Shown one piece after another: positions 1-12,449 of a DNA stretch of 64,000 nt; the first letter of the stretch is position 1; the number at the start of each line of letters is the position of its first letter. Made by a program: the position numbers and the translations under genes. The stretch is from assembly GCF_000468115.1 (NCBI RefSeq), contig NZ_AVQI01000082.1, positions 1 through 64,000 of the forward strand. The letters are read 5' to 3'. Below the pieces are notes generated by a model. It saw nothing but the letters and a program-made list of their open reading frames with translations. It was not told the DNA's origin and made no database searches. The DNA is from Treponema socranskii subsp. socranskii VPI DR56BR1116 = ATCC 35536. Lineage in GTDB: Bacteria > Spirochaetota > Spirochaetia > Treponematales > Treponemataceae.

Positions 1-58
1 TCGATTAATTGATAATTGGTTTCGATAATTACAAACTAAAATAACCAACCGGTCGCTC

Positions 59-98
59 TCAAGCCAAGGGAAACTTCGGCTTGTGGGCGTTTTTTTTA
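59..98 (+). terminator. possible intrinsic terminator of an upstream gene
   Basis: A stem of CAAGCC with GGCTTG (60-65 and 78-83) is followed, after a six-base gap, by a run of eight T at 90-97. It would end a gene lying left of the window. The gap between stem and T run makes it imperfect. Confidence 0.45.
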
Positions 99-151
99 TG
101 TGGGCGTCATTACTTAAATAGCTATCTCTTTTAAAATCCTTTAGCCTGTGG

Positions 152-157
152 TATAAT
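152..157 (+). promoter_or_regulatory. -10 box of the Rpn nuclease gene
   Basis: TATAAT lies 24 bases before the start codon at 181, with a purine-rich ribosome binding site (GAGGGGGG) between them. No good -35 hexamer is visible, so the promoter call is partial. Confidence 0.45.
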
Positions 158-180
158 ACAATCAATGAGGGGGGTATGCT

Positions 181-1050
181 ATGCCTACTTCAAACAGAAA
201 ATACAAAGACTCGGTGTTTGTCGACCTTTTCAGTGAAGACGAAAAAGCGAAAGAAAATTTTTTATCGCTTTACAACGCCTTACACGGTACACACCTTCCG
301 CTTTCGTCTCCGGTAGAAAACATAAAGCTCGATAACGTTATGTACATGAACATAATCAATGACGTCTCCTGCCTTGTAGACGGTAAAATCATCGTGTTGG
401 CAGAACACCAGTCTACAATAAACGAAAATATGCCCCTACGATTTTTACAGTATATAGCAAGGCTCTATGAAAAACTGCAAGCACCGACTGATCGGTATTT
501 AAGAAAGCTGTCAAAAATCCCTGCGCCTGAGTTTTACGTTTTTTATAATGGCACAGAAGACTACCCTGAAACTACGGTTCTAAAACTGTCGGATGCGTTT
601 ATCACAAAGCCCGAACAAGTACCGCTTGAGTTGACGGTGCAAGTGCTCAACATCAACACGGACAAATCGAACAAAGTCCTAACGGCATGCAAGCCGCTTG
701 AAGAATACAGCCTCTTTGTAGAAGAGGTAAGAAAACAAACCCAACTCGACAGCGAAAACGGTTTTACCAATGCAGTAAAGATATGCATAGAAAAAGGAAT
801 CTTAAAAGAATATTTAATGAGAAAATCACGGGAGGTAATAAACATGTTAGTAGCCGAATATGATTATGATACGGATATTGCGGTACAGAGAGAAGAAAGC
901 CTAAGGATTGGCATACAACAAGGCTTTTCCGAAGGTTCCCGTCAAGCAAAGCTCGAAACGGCGCGGATTTTAAAACAGCTCGGCGATTCCGTAAAAAAGA
1001 TAATGCAAGCTACCGGCCTTACTCAAGAAGAAGTGGAATCGATTAGCTAA
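181..1050 (+). CDS. Rpn family recombination-promoting nuclease / putative transposase
   Basis: A 289-residue protein of the PD-(D/E)XK Rpn/YhgA-like family, which acts as a DNA endonuclease promoting RecA-independent recombination and is often annotated as a transposase. The N-terminal half carries the family pattern: KYKDSVFVDLF near residue 7, then DGKIIVLAEHQSTIN near residue 67, where the acidic residues and the E-x-Q motif form the catalytic core. The C-terminal end has the usual charged helix (a REESLRIGIQQGFSEG-like stretch followed by an EEVESIS tail). The start is fixed by a strong purine-rich binding site. It stands alone and its stop codon overlaps the stop of the convergent gene on the other strand by a few bases. 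Base composition is more AT-rich than the next genes, as is common for these multicopy treponemal genes. No terminal inverted repeats are visible, so mobility is not shown. Confidence 0.85.
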   Translation: MPTSNRKYKDSVFVDLFSEDEKAKENFLSLYNALHGTHLPLSSPVENIKLDNVMYMNIINDVSCLVDGKIIVLAEHQSTINENMPLRFLQYIARLYEKLQAPTDRYLRKLSKIPAPEFYVFYNGTEDYPETTVLKLSDAFITKPEQVPLELTVQVLNINTDKSNKVLTACKPLEEYSLFVEEVRKQTQLDSENGFTNAVKICIEKGILKEYLMRKSREVINMLVAEYDYDTDIAVQREESLRIGIQQGFSEGSRQAKLETARILKQLGDSVKKIMQATGLTQEEVESIS

Positions 1051-2825
1051 TTGGTAGTTCGGTTTATTCTCGGCTTCCGTTCCGCCGCTCTTTGAACGAC
1101 GATGCGATCCGGTACCCACGGGTACTTTTCTTTGAGCGCGCTTGAGGCAAGGGCGGCATCTCCTCCGTATTTTTGCAGGGCGCGGATCGCGTCGGATTTG
1201 AACGCTGCGGTGTCGACGGACACATTCTCCTCTTTTTCTTCGATACCGGTGACAGCCCATCTGTTCTTTTTATACGTCAGCCTTACCGTATCGCAATTGC
1301 GCTCTATGATAAACTCGCCCGTTTCGCCGTCCGTGCGCACGGTGTAATACTCCGCCGTATGCGCCGCTTGAGTGCCGTCGTCGAGCGGTGCGCATCCTTC
1401 GCTTCTTACCGGCGTTCTCTTTTCGCTCCGTTCGGGCACGCGGACTTCGAGTGAGCTTTCTCTGCCGTCGAGCGTAAAAGAAGTAATGCCGTATACGTCC
1501 CGCCTTGCCTCCGCATTTTCCTCCGAAAGGGAGGCGAACCACGTTTCCGGGGCGACGATACCGTTTTTCGGATCGTAGGCGCTCCTCGTTTTATTTACGA
1601 CGTAGATACTGCCGACGATATCGCCGTAGCGCTTGGACACTTTGCCCGAAGACATCGCGCCGACGAGTTCGACGTTTTGCGTATGTATCGCTTCGTAAAA
1701 CGCTTCGGCGACTTCAAAAGATGTAAGACCGACGGCGGAAGGGCGGTGCCGGGCATCGCGCACCGCGCCGAAAGCGAAAAATGCGATAACGGCGGCAAGC
1801 GCAAAACAGGCCGCGAGCGTTCCCGCGTTGCGTCTGAACGTACGGCGGGCGCGTAAGCTTCGTTTTTTCGATTTATAATACGCTGCGACCTTTGCGTCGA
1901 ACTCCGCTTGAGGGAGGGCTGCAGGGTGCGACACTTCTTTCAGGGTGCCGTCATCGATTCCGAGTTCGGCATAAAAAGCTTGAAGCGGGAACGGGTTTTC
2001 TTTTTGCCTGTCCGCCGTATGCAACGCCTCCGCCGTATGCGGCGTGTCCGCCGCGCCGTGCACACCGTGTGATCCGCGTGCATTTTTCCTTTCCGCTTCT
2101 ACAGTGCGCGACGGAAGTTCAAGCGCGGCATCGACGCTTTCGGCAAGCGATTTATCGACTCCGTTTATGACGTGCTCGAGCTTCATATAATTTTTATCGT
2201 ATTCGTCGGTGCTCCGCGCGCTCTCATCGCTTTTGTCGTAAGGCATGCGTTTTGCAAGGGCGCGGTAGGCGATAACCGCCTGCGTAAAAGAAAGGGAGCC
2301 GCGTCTTTCGGAAAGCGCTTTGCTTATCCAAAAGCCCTGCAGTTTTGCATAGGATGCGCCGCCGGTCGCGCACGCTTTATCGAACAGCGCTTGGGGCAAA
2401 AAAAGGAGCGCAGGTTTATCTGCAAACCCGTGTGCAGTCTTTACATAGATGCCGCCCGCACCGATGTTTTCGATTTTTACGTTTTCTTTTTTCGCCTCTT
2501 CGATTGCGCATACCGCCGCATAGGAAGCGGCCGCCGCTTCATATCGCTCCGCGTTTCCGCCGCTTTCCGCTTTCAAAAAGATTTCCGCAAGAGAGAGCAT
2601 TTCCTCTTCTTCGCCGAACCGCCCGAAAAGGTGTACGTGCGCGCCGTCTCCGTCTCCGATCGTTTTGACGCCGTCGAACTTCCATTCGGAAAACGAAAAG
2701 GTCATATCGGATCCGAAATTTTTATCCGCGCAGGCGGCGATGCCCGATTCGGAAAGTAAATTTGAAAGACGGGTTTTGGCAAATGTCGATTCGCTTAATC
2801 CCGTATCGAATATAATTTTACTCAT
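1047..2825 (-). CDS. hypothetical membrane protein downstream of hflC
   Basis: A 592-residue protein that I do not recognise. The first 230 residues look like a folded alpha/beta cytoplasmic domain, followed by a charged linker. A single hydrophobic segment near residues 333-353, flanked by Arg/Lys on the N side, should anchor it in the membrane. The last 230 residues, rich in charged residues, probably lie outside the cytoplasmic membrane. It follows hflC by 18 bases and is probably the third gene of the hflK-hflC operon, which suggests a link to membrane protein quality control (inference from position only). Its TAG stop at 1047-1049 overlaps the stop of the convergent Rpn gene, so there is no room for a terminator between them. 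GC-rich codon use matches hflK and hflC. Confidence 0.75.
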   Translation of the reverse strand: MSKIIFDTGLSESTFAKTRLSNLLSESGIAACADKNFGSDMTFSFSEWKFDGVKTIGDGDGAHVHLFGRFGEEEEMLSLAEIFLKAESGGNAERYEAAAASYAAVCAIEEAKKENVKIENIGAGGIYVKTAHGFADKPALLFLPQALFDKACATGGASYAKLQGFWISKALSERRGSLSFTQAVIAYRALAKRMPYDKSDESARSTDEYDKNYMKLEHVINGVDKSLAESVDAALELPSRTVEAERKNARGSHGVHGAADTPHTAEALHTADRQKENPFPLQAFYAELGIDDGTLKEVSHPAALPQAEFDAKVAAYYKSKKRSLRARRTFRRNAGTLAACFALAAVIAFFAFGAVRDARHRPSAVGLTSFEVAEAFYEAIHTQNVELVGAMSSGKVSKRYGDIVGSIYVVNKTRSAYDPKNGIVAPETWFASLSEENAEARRDVYGITSFTLDGRESSLEVRVPERSEKRTPVRSEGCAPLDDGTQAAHTAEYYTVRTDGETGEFIIERNCDTVRLTYKKNRWAVTGIEEKEENVSVDTAAFKSDAIRALQKYGGDAALASSALKEKYPWVPDRIVVQRAAERKPRINRTTN

Positions 2826-2843
2826 ATTATTAATTATTAATTT

Positions 2844-3830
2844 TTACCGTCTGCCTTCGGGCGAATACAAATATCGGAAGTAATCCATATTCGTGCTGTA
2901 CGTCGCATCGCGCCCTTTAAGCGTATTCGCATACGATTCCATGCTTTTCCAAAACGCGTAAAATTCCGGATCGCGGTTGTACGCTTCGGCATAAATACGT
3001 GCCGCTTCCGCGTCCGCCTGCCCTTTGATCTCTTCGGCGCGGCGATACGCATCGGAAGAAATCGTGCGCTTTTCGTTTTCGAGTCGTCCGATCCATCCCG
3101 TTTTTTTCGCTTCTCCGAGCGAACGGTATGCCTGTGCGACTTGGCTGCGGTCTTTTATCATGCGGTTGTATACGCTTTCGGTGAGTTCGTCCGAATATTT
3201 TATTTGCCGCGGAACGATGTCGATAACCGTGATGCCGTAGTCCGAAACGAGGACGTTTGCGGCGGCGGTCATCTCTTCGCAGAGCGCGCCCCGTCCGCGC
3301 ACGACCGCTTCGATCGTCGTATTGACGTTTACAAGCGATTCGATTTCTTTCGTCTCTTCGTCTTCCGCTGCGACGGCCTTTGCCGCGCGCTCGTTGATGA
3401 TGTTCGAAGAACGCACGATTTCGCTCAATCGGTTTGCGGTGACGACCGTACGCGTCGCCGAATCGATGATGTCGCTCAGGCGATTGCTTGCGTTTTCGAT
3501 CGTTTTAAAACTCGTGTAGAACAATTTCGGATCGGCTATCTTCCAACGGCTCGTCGTGTCGACGACGATAAATTGATTTTCCTTTGTCGGGATGCGCTGC
3601 GGATCGCCGTCGATTGAAAGGATGCGTTTCGGATACGTCGTCACCATGTCGGCTGCGGGGATTTTAAAATACAATCCCGCATCGGTGCGGACTTCGGCGA
3701 TGCTTCCGAATCTCGTGACAACCGCCTGATTTCCCTCTCTGACGATATAGAGCGGGCCGGACGCGAAGAAAAAAATTAACAAAAATAAAAAAACGACGAG
3801 AGGCAGTACGATACGTTTGATCGATTTCAT
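2844..3830 (-). CDS. hflC: HflC, SPFH-domain membrane protease regulator
   Basis: A 328-residue SPFH/band-7 protein. With HflK it forms the membrane-anchored complex that surrounds and restrains FtsH in well-studied bacteria. One N-terminal transmembrane segment (residues about 7-25) is followed by the SPFH start motif (YIVREGNQAVVTRFG), the HflC-type PKRILSIDGDPQRIPTKEN stretch, and a C-terminal coiled region with AEEIKGQADAEAARIYAEAY, which is characteristic of HflC. Length is normal for the family. The start codon overlaps the hflK stop (ATGA), so translation is probably coupled. Whether an FtsH partner exists cannot be seen in this window. Confidence 0.93.
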   Translation of the reverse strand: MKSIKRIVLPLVVFLFLLIFFFASGPLYIVREGNQAVVTRFGSIAEVRTDAGLYFKIPAADMVTTYPKRILSIDGDPQRIPTKENQFIVVDTTSRWKIADPKLFYTSFKTIENASNRLSDIIDSATRTVVTANRLSEIVRSSNIINERAAKAVAAEDEETKEIESLVNVNTTIEAVVRGRGALCEEMTAAANVLVSDYGITVIDIVPRQIKYSDELTESVYNRMIKDRSQVAQAYRSLGEAKKTGWIGRLENEKRTISSDAYRRAEEIKGQADAEAARIYAEAYNRDPEFYAFWKSMESYANTLKGRDATYSTNMDYFRYLYSPEGRR

Positions 3831-4801
3831 TGTGCGCCTCCTTCGGAAGCCGAAAGCTGTTTTATAGGCAGCAGGTTTTGGAGCCTCCCGTCGATGAGCG
3901 TACTCTTCGTGTCGGAATTGAAAAGGGCGTCCATCGTTTCCAAATACATACGCTCGCGGGTAACGCGCGGCGATCGACGGTATTCTCGGTACACGGAGTT
4001 GAATCGGGCGACGTCTCCTCTCGCGCGGTTTACGCGTTCCGCCGCATATCCCTGCGCAACCGAAATCTGTTTGTCGGCTTCACCCTGCGCTTTCGGAATT
4101 TCGGCGTTGTACGCTTCTTTTCCTTCGTTGATAAATCGGTTCATATCCTGTATCGCTTTGTTGACGTCTTCAAACGCATCCTGCACGCCTTCGGGCGGAA
4201 CGATGTTTTGCAGTTTGACCGTCGTAACGTGTATGCCCAAACCGAGCTTTGCAAAATTGTCGTTCATCATATCGCGCGACTGCATTTCGATGTTCGTGCG
4301 TTCCGCGCTCATAATGTCGAGGATGGCGCGGTCGCCGACGAGCGTATTGATTACCGAGCGGGAGATGTCGCGGATCGTACGCGTGCGGTCTTCGACGTTG
4401 AACTGCCACGCTTTCGGATCGACGATGCGGTATTGAATGATCCATTCGACGTCGACGATATTCAAATCTCCCGTGAGCATCGTGGATTCGGCGACGATGC
4501 CGTTTTGATAGCGGCTGTTCCGCTTCATTTCGATCGTCTGAAAACCGAACTGTTCCGTCTGAACGACTTGCACCGGAATATTGTAATTTTTGTCGATGCC
4601 GAAGGGCAGCTTAAAATGCAGACCCGGGCCGACGGTTTCGACGTATTTGCCGAATCTCGTGATGACGGCCTGCTCCGTTTCATCGACGATGTAAAAATTG
4701 CTTTTTACCGCCGACGCTCCGATAAAGAGGGCGAGCAGCAGCGCATAGGACGACGGCTTTGAAAAAAAACGCCGCGCCGATTCTTTTGTTATTTTTCCCA
4801 T
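3827..4801 (-). CDS. hflK: HflK, SPFH-domain membrane protease regulator
   Basis: A 324-residue partner of HflC. A transmembrane segment lies near residues 20-38, followed by the SPFH motif (ETEQAVITRFGKYVETVGPG), an HFKLPFGID stretch, and a C-terminal helix with EGKEAYNAEIPKAQGEADK, as in HflK. I chose the start at 4801 (protein begins MGKITKES) because a GAGGAA binding site lies five to six bases upstream. An in-frame codon at 4837 would add 12 residues with no binding site. First gene of the hflK-hflC-592-residue operon, divergent from the DUF4230-like gene at 4901. The short N-terminus lacks the Gly/Pro-rich leader seen in E. coli HflK. Confidence 0.92.
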   Translation of the reverse strand: MGKITKESARRFFSKPSSYALLLALFIGASAVKSNFYIVDETEQAVITRFGKYVETVGPGLHFKLPFGIDKNYNIPVQVVQTEQFGFQTIEMKRNSRYQNGIVAESTMLTGDLNIVDVEWIIQYRIVDPKAWQFNVEDRTRTIRDISRSVINTLVGDRAILDIMSAERTNIEMQSRDMMNDNFAKLGLGIHVTTVKLQNIVPPEGVQDAFEDVNKAIQDMNRFINEGKEAYNAEIPKAQGEADKQISVAQGYAAERVNRARGDVARFNSVYREYRRSPRVTRERMYLETMDALFNSDTKSTLIDGRLQNLLPIKQLSASEGGAQ

Positions 4802-4900
4802 AGTATTCCTCGAACCAACTATACCATAAAACAACAAGCGATGATATAATCGAAACGGCGGTATTGCGGGTTTTTGTAAATGTTTTTATGGGAGATTGAT

Positions 4901-5554
4901 ATGAAAGAAGAGCGCACATCGGTCGAAGAGAAAAAGCGGACTGCGCAAAGCGCGGCGAAAAAAATTATCAAAGCGGCACAGGTTCCCGTACGACGCCTTT
5001 TATTGAAAATCATCTTTGCCGCGCTTCTTTTGTGCGCACTCGGAGCCGGTGCCTATTTCGGCAGAAAAAAAATCACTGAAATAAAACTTGCAAAAAAATA
5101 TATGAGGATCGAACGGCAGCTCGTGCTGTGCCGCGAACTCGTTACGGTAAAACTGCGCTACAGCGAAATCGTGAGCATAAAAAAAAGCGGTGCGCTCGGT
5201 GTCGCAAAAAGCTACAGTATCGTCAAATATTCAGGTGTAGCGCGTGCAGGTATTGCCGACGTTTCAAAGATTGCTCCGACCGTTTCGAAAGACGGAAAAT
5301 CCGTTTCGATTTCGCTTCCGAAGTCGGAGCTCCTCGGAAACGAAATAGCGTCGCAGGAAATCTTCGATGAAAAACGCAGCATCTTCGTGCCGATCACGAT
5401 GAAAGAAATCTTCGACGGAATCGAAGAGAGCAGAGCATCCGCCGCGGAACGCCTGGTCGCCGAAGGTCTTTTGGACGACGCGGATGCGCAGGCACAGGCC
5501 GTCCTTCGCGCATCCATGACCGCGCTCGGCTTTGAAAACGTTGCGATACGCTGA
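4901..5554 (+). CDS. DUF4230-like membrane-anchored protein
   Basis: A 217-residue protein with a charged N-terminus, one transmembrane segment near residues 34-52, and a C-terminal domain outside the membrane. The stretch around residues 70-110 (RELVTVKLRYSEIVSIKKS) resembles the core of DUF4230 proteins, whose function is unknown. The start at 4901 is preferred over 4880 because GGGAG lies just upstream. A TATAAT box at 4845-4850 could be its -10. It is divergent from hflK and not obviously in an operon. The family call rests on motif memory and is moderate. Confidence 0.65.
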   Translation: MKEERTSVEEKKRTAQSAAKKIIKAAQVPVRRLLLKIIFAALLLCALGAGAYFGRKKITEIKLAKKYMRIERQLVLCRELVTVKLRYSEIVSIKKSGALGVAKSYSIVKYSGVARAGIADVSKIAPTVSKDGKSVSISLPKSELLGNEIASQEIFDEKRSIFVPITMKEIFDGIEESRASAAERLVAEGLLDDADAQAQAVLRASMTALGFENVAIR

Positions 5555-5699
5555 TACGCCAGGCGCAGGGACGTTGCAGGGGAGGCTTTCCCTTTTGAAT
5601 TAAATTAATAAAAACATCCGACAAAAAACGGCCGCGTTCTTTTCAAAAAAAAACGCTTGTGCTATACTGTGCCGATTTGTATCACACAGGAGTTTCTTT

Positions 5700-7013
5700 A
5701 TGAATTCATCGAAAATTTTAGGGCCTCACGACAAGCCGCCGCTCGCGCAGTGGATTCCGTTGAGCTTCCAGCACGTGTTCGCCATGTTCGGCGCAACCAT
5801 CCTCGTACCGCTTTTGACGGGCTTGAATCCGTCGACCGCGCTTTTTACCGCCGGTACCGGAACGCTCATCTACATCTTCATAACGGGCGCAAAAGTACCT
5901 GCGTTTTTGGGTTCGTCGTTCGCCTTTATTCCGGCGCTTATCGGAATCGGCGAACAGTACGGCGTTGCCTATGCGATGGGGGGCGCGATCTGCGCGGGAG
6001 TTTTTTACTGCGTCGTCGCATTGATTATTAAATTTACGGGCAAAGGCTGGATCGACAAAGCGCTTCCTCCGGTCGTCATCGGTTCGGTCATCGTCGTCAT
6101 CGGTATGAACCTTGCGCCGACGGCGATCAAAGAAGCGATGTACATCGGATCGAGCGGTGCGATGCAGGATTACTCGCTTGTGTATCTGAGCATCGCCGTC
6201 GTAACGCTCGGCATCGCGATCGTCGCGACGATTTTTTTGAAGGGCTTTTTCAATACGATTTCGATATTGATAGGTCTTGTCGGCGGTTATCTTTTTGCAC
6301 TCGTCATGGGCGCCGTTTTTCCCGCATACAGCGTCATCGATTTTTCCGTCGTGCGTGAAGCGAAGTGGTTTGCGCTTCCGTTTTTGCAAACCGACGCGGC
6401 GGGCAAGTATTTTTGGCTTGCGCCGAAATTCAACTTCGTCGCCTCTCTCACCTTTGTGATCGTTTCGCTTGCGACGATCTGCGAACACTTGGGCGATACG
6501 CTGACGACTTCGCGCGTCGTCGGCAAGGATTTTTTAAAAGATCCCGGTTTGCATCGCACGCTCGTCGGCGACGGTCTTGCGACCGCATGGGCTGCCGTAT
6601 GGGGCGGGCCGCCGAACACGACGTATGGTGAAAATATCGGCGTTATGGCGATTACGAAAGTGTACAGCGTGTGGGTTATCGGAGGAGCTGCGGTCATCGC
6701 CTTCGTGCTGTCTTTTTGCCAAAAATTCGGCGCGGTCATTCAAACGATTCCGGGCCCCGTGCTCGGCGGTGTTTCCATGCTCTTGTACGGGCTCATCGCG
6801 TCCAGCGGCTTACGCACGCTCGTTGAAGAAGGCGTTGACTACAAAGATAAACGTAACTTGACGATTTCGTCGGTTGTCATGGTCATCGGCATCGGCGGCG
6901 GCATTTTGCAGTTTACCGTCGGGAGCGACTTCGTGTTCAGTTTGGGAGGAGTTGCGCTTTCGACCGTCGTCGGCATCGTATTGAATTTAATAATTCCGAA
7001 AACGGTGGAATAA
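5700..7013 (+). CDS. uraA: uracil/xanthine permease (NCS2 family)
   Basis: A 437-residue nucleobase:cation symporter of the UraA type, taking up uracil (or possibly xanthine) across the cytoplasmic membrane. Evidence includes the N-terminal QHVFAMFGATILVPLLTG signature, the many hydrophobic segments expected for a 14-helix transporter, and the conserved central segment with VSLATICEHLGDTL followed by GDGLATAWAAVWGGPPNTTYGENIG, which carries the substrate-binding glutamate and asparagine. Length is normal. An AGGAG-type site lies before the ATG, and a TATACT box lies at 5663-5668. It stands alone and is followed by two good terminators. Substrate choice between uracil and xanthine is from overall similarity to UraA. 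Confidence 0.9.
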   Translation: MNSSKILGPHDKPPLAQWIPLSFQHVFAMFGATILVPLLTGLNPSTALFTAGTGTLIYIFITGAKVPAFLGSSFAFIPALIGIGEQYGVAYAMGGAICAGVFYCVVALIIKFTGKGWIDKALPPVVIGSVIVVIGMNLAPTAIKEAMYIGSSGAMQDYSLVYLSIAVVTLGIAIVATIFLKGFFNTISILIGLVGGYLFALVMGAVFPAYSVIDFSVVREAKWFALPFLQTDAAGKYFWLAPKFNFVASLTFVIVSLATICEHLGDTLTTSRVVGKDFLKDPGLHRTLVGDGLATAWAAVWGGPPNTTYGENIGVMAITKVYSVWVIGGAAVIAFVLSFCQKFGAVIQTIPGPVLGGVSMLLYGLIASSGLRTLVEEGVDYKDKRNLTISSVVMVIGIGGGILQFTVGSDFVFSLGGVALSTVVGIVLNLIIPKTVE

Positions 7014-7033
7014 GCACCGCCGGTAAAATAAAG

Positions 7034-7073
7034 CGCCCGCGCATCGCATTTTTGCCGGCGGGCGTTTTTTTTT
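7034..7073 (+). terminator. intrinsic terminator after uraA
   Basis: CGCCCGC (7034-7040) pairs with GCGGGCG (7058-7064), followed by nine T. On the other strand the hairpin is followed by TTTATTTT, so it may also end transcription of the convergent BI-1 gene. Confidence 0.88.
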
Positions 7074-7115
7074 ACGTTGTTTCCGGCGCAATCCGTGCGG
7101 ATATGCGCTTATCCG

Positions 7116-7143
7116 CGGCTCCGAGAGGAGCCGTTTTGTTTTT
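7116..7143 (+). terminator. second intrinsic terminator after uraA
   Basis: CGGCTCC (7116-7122) pairs with GGAGCCG (7127-7133) with a four-base loop, then TTTTGTTTTT. It sits six bases before the stop of the convergent BI-1 gene. Confidence 0.85.
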
Positions 7144-7148
7144 GCGCT

Positions 7149-7847
7149 TTATCGTCTGCGTCCGAAGAGGCGCAGAAGGGCGAGGAAGATATTGATAAAA
7201 TCGAGATAGAGTTCGAGCGCGCCGATGATCGACGCTTTTTTGAACGTATCCGATCCGTCCGAATACTGCGCCGCCCTTAAAATCTTTTGCGAATCGTATG
7301 CGGTGAGTCCGACGAAGACGACGACAGTGATGAGCGAAATGAGCCACGAAAATCCCGACGAGCGCAAAAAGAAATTGATGAGTGAAGCGATGATGAGACC
7401 CCACAGCGCCATGATGAGATAGCGGCCGAACGAATTGAGATTCTGTTTCGTGACCGCGCCGTAGAGGCACATACCGCCGAACATTCCCGCTGCCGCAAGG
7501 AACGTGTAGGTTATCGCCGTACCGGTGTAGACGAGAAAGATCGATGAAAGCGTCAGTCCGTTCAGCGCCGAATAGACGATAAACGCGACGGACGCCGCAG
7601 CGGGCGAGATTTTGCGGATGGACGCGGAAAGCCACCACACGAGCGCGATTTCACCGATCGCGACGACCCAAAAACCGATACCGCTTCCGCCGAACAGCAG
7701 CCTCAACAGCGCCGCATTCCCTGCCGTAATGTAGGCGCTCACTGCGCTGATTACGAGCGCGAGCGCCATCCAGCCGTACGTACGCGTAAGGAATTTCCGT
7801 TTTTCGTTTTCTACCGCACGCGTGCCGATCGAATTGTATTGTTCCAT
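7149..7847 (-). CDS. Bax inhibitor-1 / YccA family membrane protein
   Basis: A 232-residue integral membrane protein with about seven hydrophobic segments, matching the BI-1/YccA family. The N-terminal NEKRKFLTRTYGWMALAL stretch and the C-terminal ALELYLDFINIFLALLRLFG motif, with its conserved aspartate, are characteristic. Members conduct Ca2+/H+ in some systems, and in E. coli YccA modulates FtsH; the role here is unknown. The presence of hflK/hflC 3 kb away makes an FtsH link tempting but it is only inference. Single gene, convergent with uraA. Confidence 0.9.
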   Translation of the reverse strand: MEQYNSIGTRAVENEKRKFLTRTYGWMALALVISAVSAYITAGNAALLRLLFGGSGIGFWVVAIGEIALVWWLSASIRKISPAAASVAFIVYSALNGLTLSSIFLVYTGTAITYTFLAAAGMFGGMCLYGAVTKQNLNSFGRYLIMALWGLIIASLINFFLRSSGFSWLISLITVVVFVGLTAYDSQKILRAAQYSDGSDTFKKASIIGALELYLDFINIFLALLRLFGRRR

Positions 7848-7940
7848 ATCCGTATGCTCCTCTATACAACGTTGATTTTCCCCGCCGGGAACCTATTACA
7901 AATATACATATACATTATATCACAGGATATAATTTTCTGC

Positions 7941-7946
7941 TATAAT
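7941..7946 (+). promoter_or_regulatory. -10 box of the DUF2974 gene
   Basis: TATAAT lies 17 bases before the start codon at 7964, with AACGAGG as the binding site. No clear -35 is present. Confidence 0.45.
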
Positions 7947-7963
7947 ATGATGAACGAGGTTCT

Positions 7964-9100
7964 ATGGCGAATATTATCGACTATATCGAGTGGCGCGGCG
8001 ACTTGTCGTTTTCCGCCGTTCCGTTCAACGATATCGACGCTCTCATCCTGTGTCAAATTTCGTATCTCGATTTTTCAGGCATCGTAAGCGAACGCTTTAA
8101 AGATTGCGTAATACTGAACGATGCCGCTGCACTTTTTCGAAGTGCAAAGGATTTTTCAAGACGACGCAAAGTCGGCGCGATGATCAATTCGCAGACGGTA
8201 GATCTTTTGTTCGCAGCCGCTTCTTCAAATCGTTTCGGAACTATAAAAGCGTGCGGTTATGCGGAGCGTTTCGATTTGCAAAAGGAAGAGCAATTTTCCG
8301 CGACGACTTTTTTGACCGGCGACAAGTACGCCTTTGTCGCGTTCCGCGGTACCGACGATACGATAATCGGCTGGAAAGAGGATTTCAACATGGGCGTCCT
8401 CAAAACCGTACCGGCTCAAACCGACGCGCTTAGCTATTTGACCGAAGCGATGAAATCGATACGCGGACGATTTCGCGTGGGCGGCCATTCGAAAGGCGGA
8501 AACCTTTCAATTTATGCCGCCGCAAACATCGACCGTAAATTCAAAAAACGCATCTCCTGCGTGTACAACAACGACGGACCGGGCTTTCGCGAAGAGATCG
8601 TCGCTTCTCTCGAATTCCGGGAACTTGCGCCGAAAATCCGTTCGTTTTATCCGCAGCTTTCCATCGTCGGTATGCTCTTTTCACATGCGGCCTCGTACGC
8701 CGTCGTCGAAAGCGAGCAGGCCGGCATCAGACAGCACGATCCGTTTTCATGGCATTTGACGAAAGACGGTTTCGTCTCGCTTCCGGGCTTCGACGCGGCA
8801 AGCGAATGGTTTCACGATACGTTCAACGCGTGGTTCCGTGAGCTTTCCGACGCCGAGCGCTCCCGCTTTGTCACTACGCTTTTTAAAGTGCTTGAGGCGA
8901 CCGACGCAAAGACGAATTCGGAGCTCGAAAAAAATTGGTGGCAGAATTCGGCAAAAATCGTCGGTGCGTTTGCAAAGCTCGACGGCCCGTCGCGCGACAA
9001 TATCATCAAAACGGTGCAGCTGCTTTTTCAAATCGGACACAGACATTTGGCGCCGGCACGATTTTTGCCGTCCGATGCTTCGAAGAAAAAAAATCGATAA
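7964..9100 (+). CDS. DUF2974 (Mbeg1-like) alpha/beta-hydrolase fold protein
   Basis: A 378-residue cytoplasmic protein of the DUF2974/Mbeg1-like family, distant relatives of lipases. The lipase-type nucleophile elbow GGHSKGGNLSIYAA lies near residue 170 (Ser of G-x-S-x-G), preceded by YAFVAFRGTDDTIIGWKED near residue 125, where FRGTD is the usual oxyanion-side motif of class 3 lipases. No signal peptide is visible. The substrate is unknown. It is transcribed towards lon and ends 70 bases before it; co-transcription is possible. Confidence 0.85.
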   Translation: MANIIDYIEWRGDLSFSAVPFNDIDALILCQISYLDFSGIVSERFKDCVILNDAAALFRSAKDFSRRRKVGAMINSQTVDLLFAAASSNRFGTIKACGYAERFDLQKEEQFSATTFLTGDKYAFVAFRGTDDTIIGWKEDFNMGVLKTVPAQTDALSYLTEAMKSIRGRFRVGGHSKGGNLSIYAAANIDRKFKKRISCVYNNDGPGFREEIVASLEFRELAPKIRSFYPQLSIVGMLFSHAASYAVVESEQAGIRQHDPFSWHLTKDGFVSLPGFDAASEWFHDTFNAWFRELSDAERSRFVTTLFKVLEATDAKTNSELEKNWWQNSAKIVGAFAKLDGPSRDNIIKTVQLLFQIGHRHLAPARFLPSDASKKKNR

Positions 9101-9169
9101 ATTTCCGGAACGGATAAGAATAAAATTTCCGGCGTAGACTATTTCATATTTAGGGAGTATATTTATTCT

Positions 9170-12247
<3,078 letters not shown>

Positions 12248-12261
12248 AGCTTGCCGTTCGC

Positions 12262-12284
12262 GCGGGTGCTTGAACGGCACCCGC
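12262..12284 (+). other. hairpin after lon
   Basis: GCGGGTGC (12262-12269) pairs perfectly with GCACCCGC (12277-12284) over a seven-base loop. There is no T run, so it is not a classical intrinsic terminator. It marks the end of the GC-richer backbone; sequence to the right turns abruptly AT-rich. Confidence 0.5.
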
Positions 12285-12449
12285 CGTCGGCTTGCGGCGC
12301 ACGCGGTACTTGCGGAGTGCGATGTTTTGGAGGGAAATCTATGAAAATTGTAACTTTTTGGAAAATTAAAAAGTATTTTCTTTCAGATTAGAAAATAAAC
12401 GAATAACCATTAATCTTAATTTAAAAATCTGTTTTTTATCTATTTTCTC

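Noticed and set aside
181-1050. Rpn gene as part of an insertion sequence
   Set aside because: No terminal inverted repeats or target duplications are visible; the family acts as nuclease and is only nominally called transposase.
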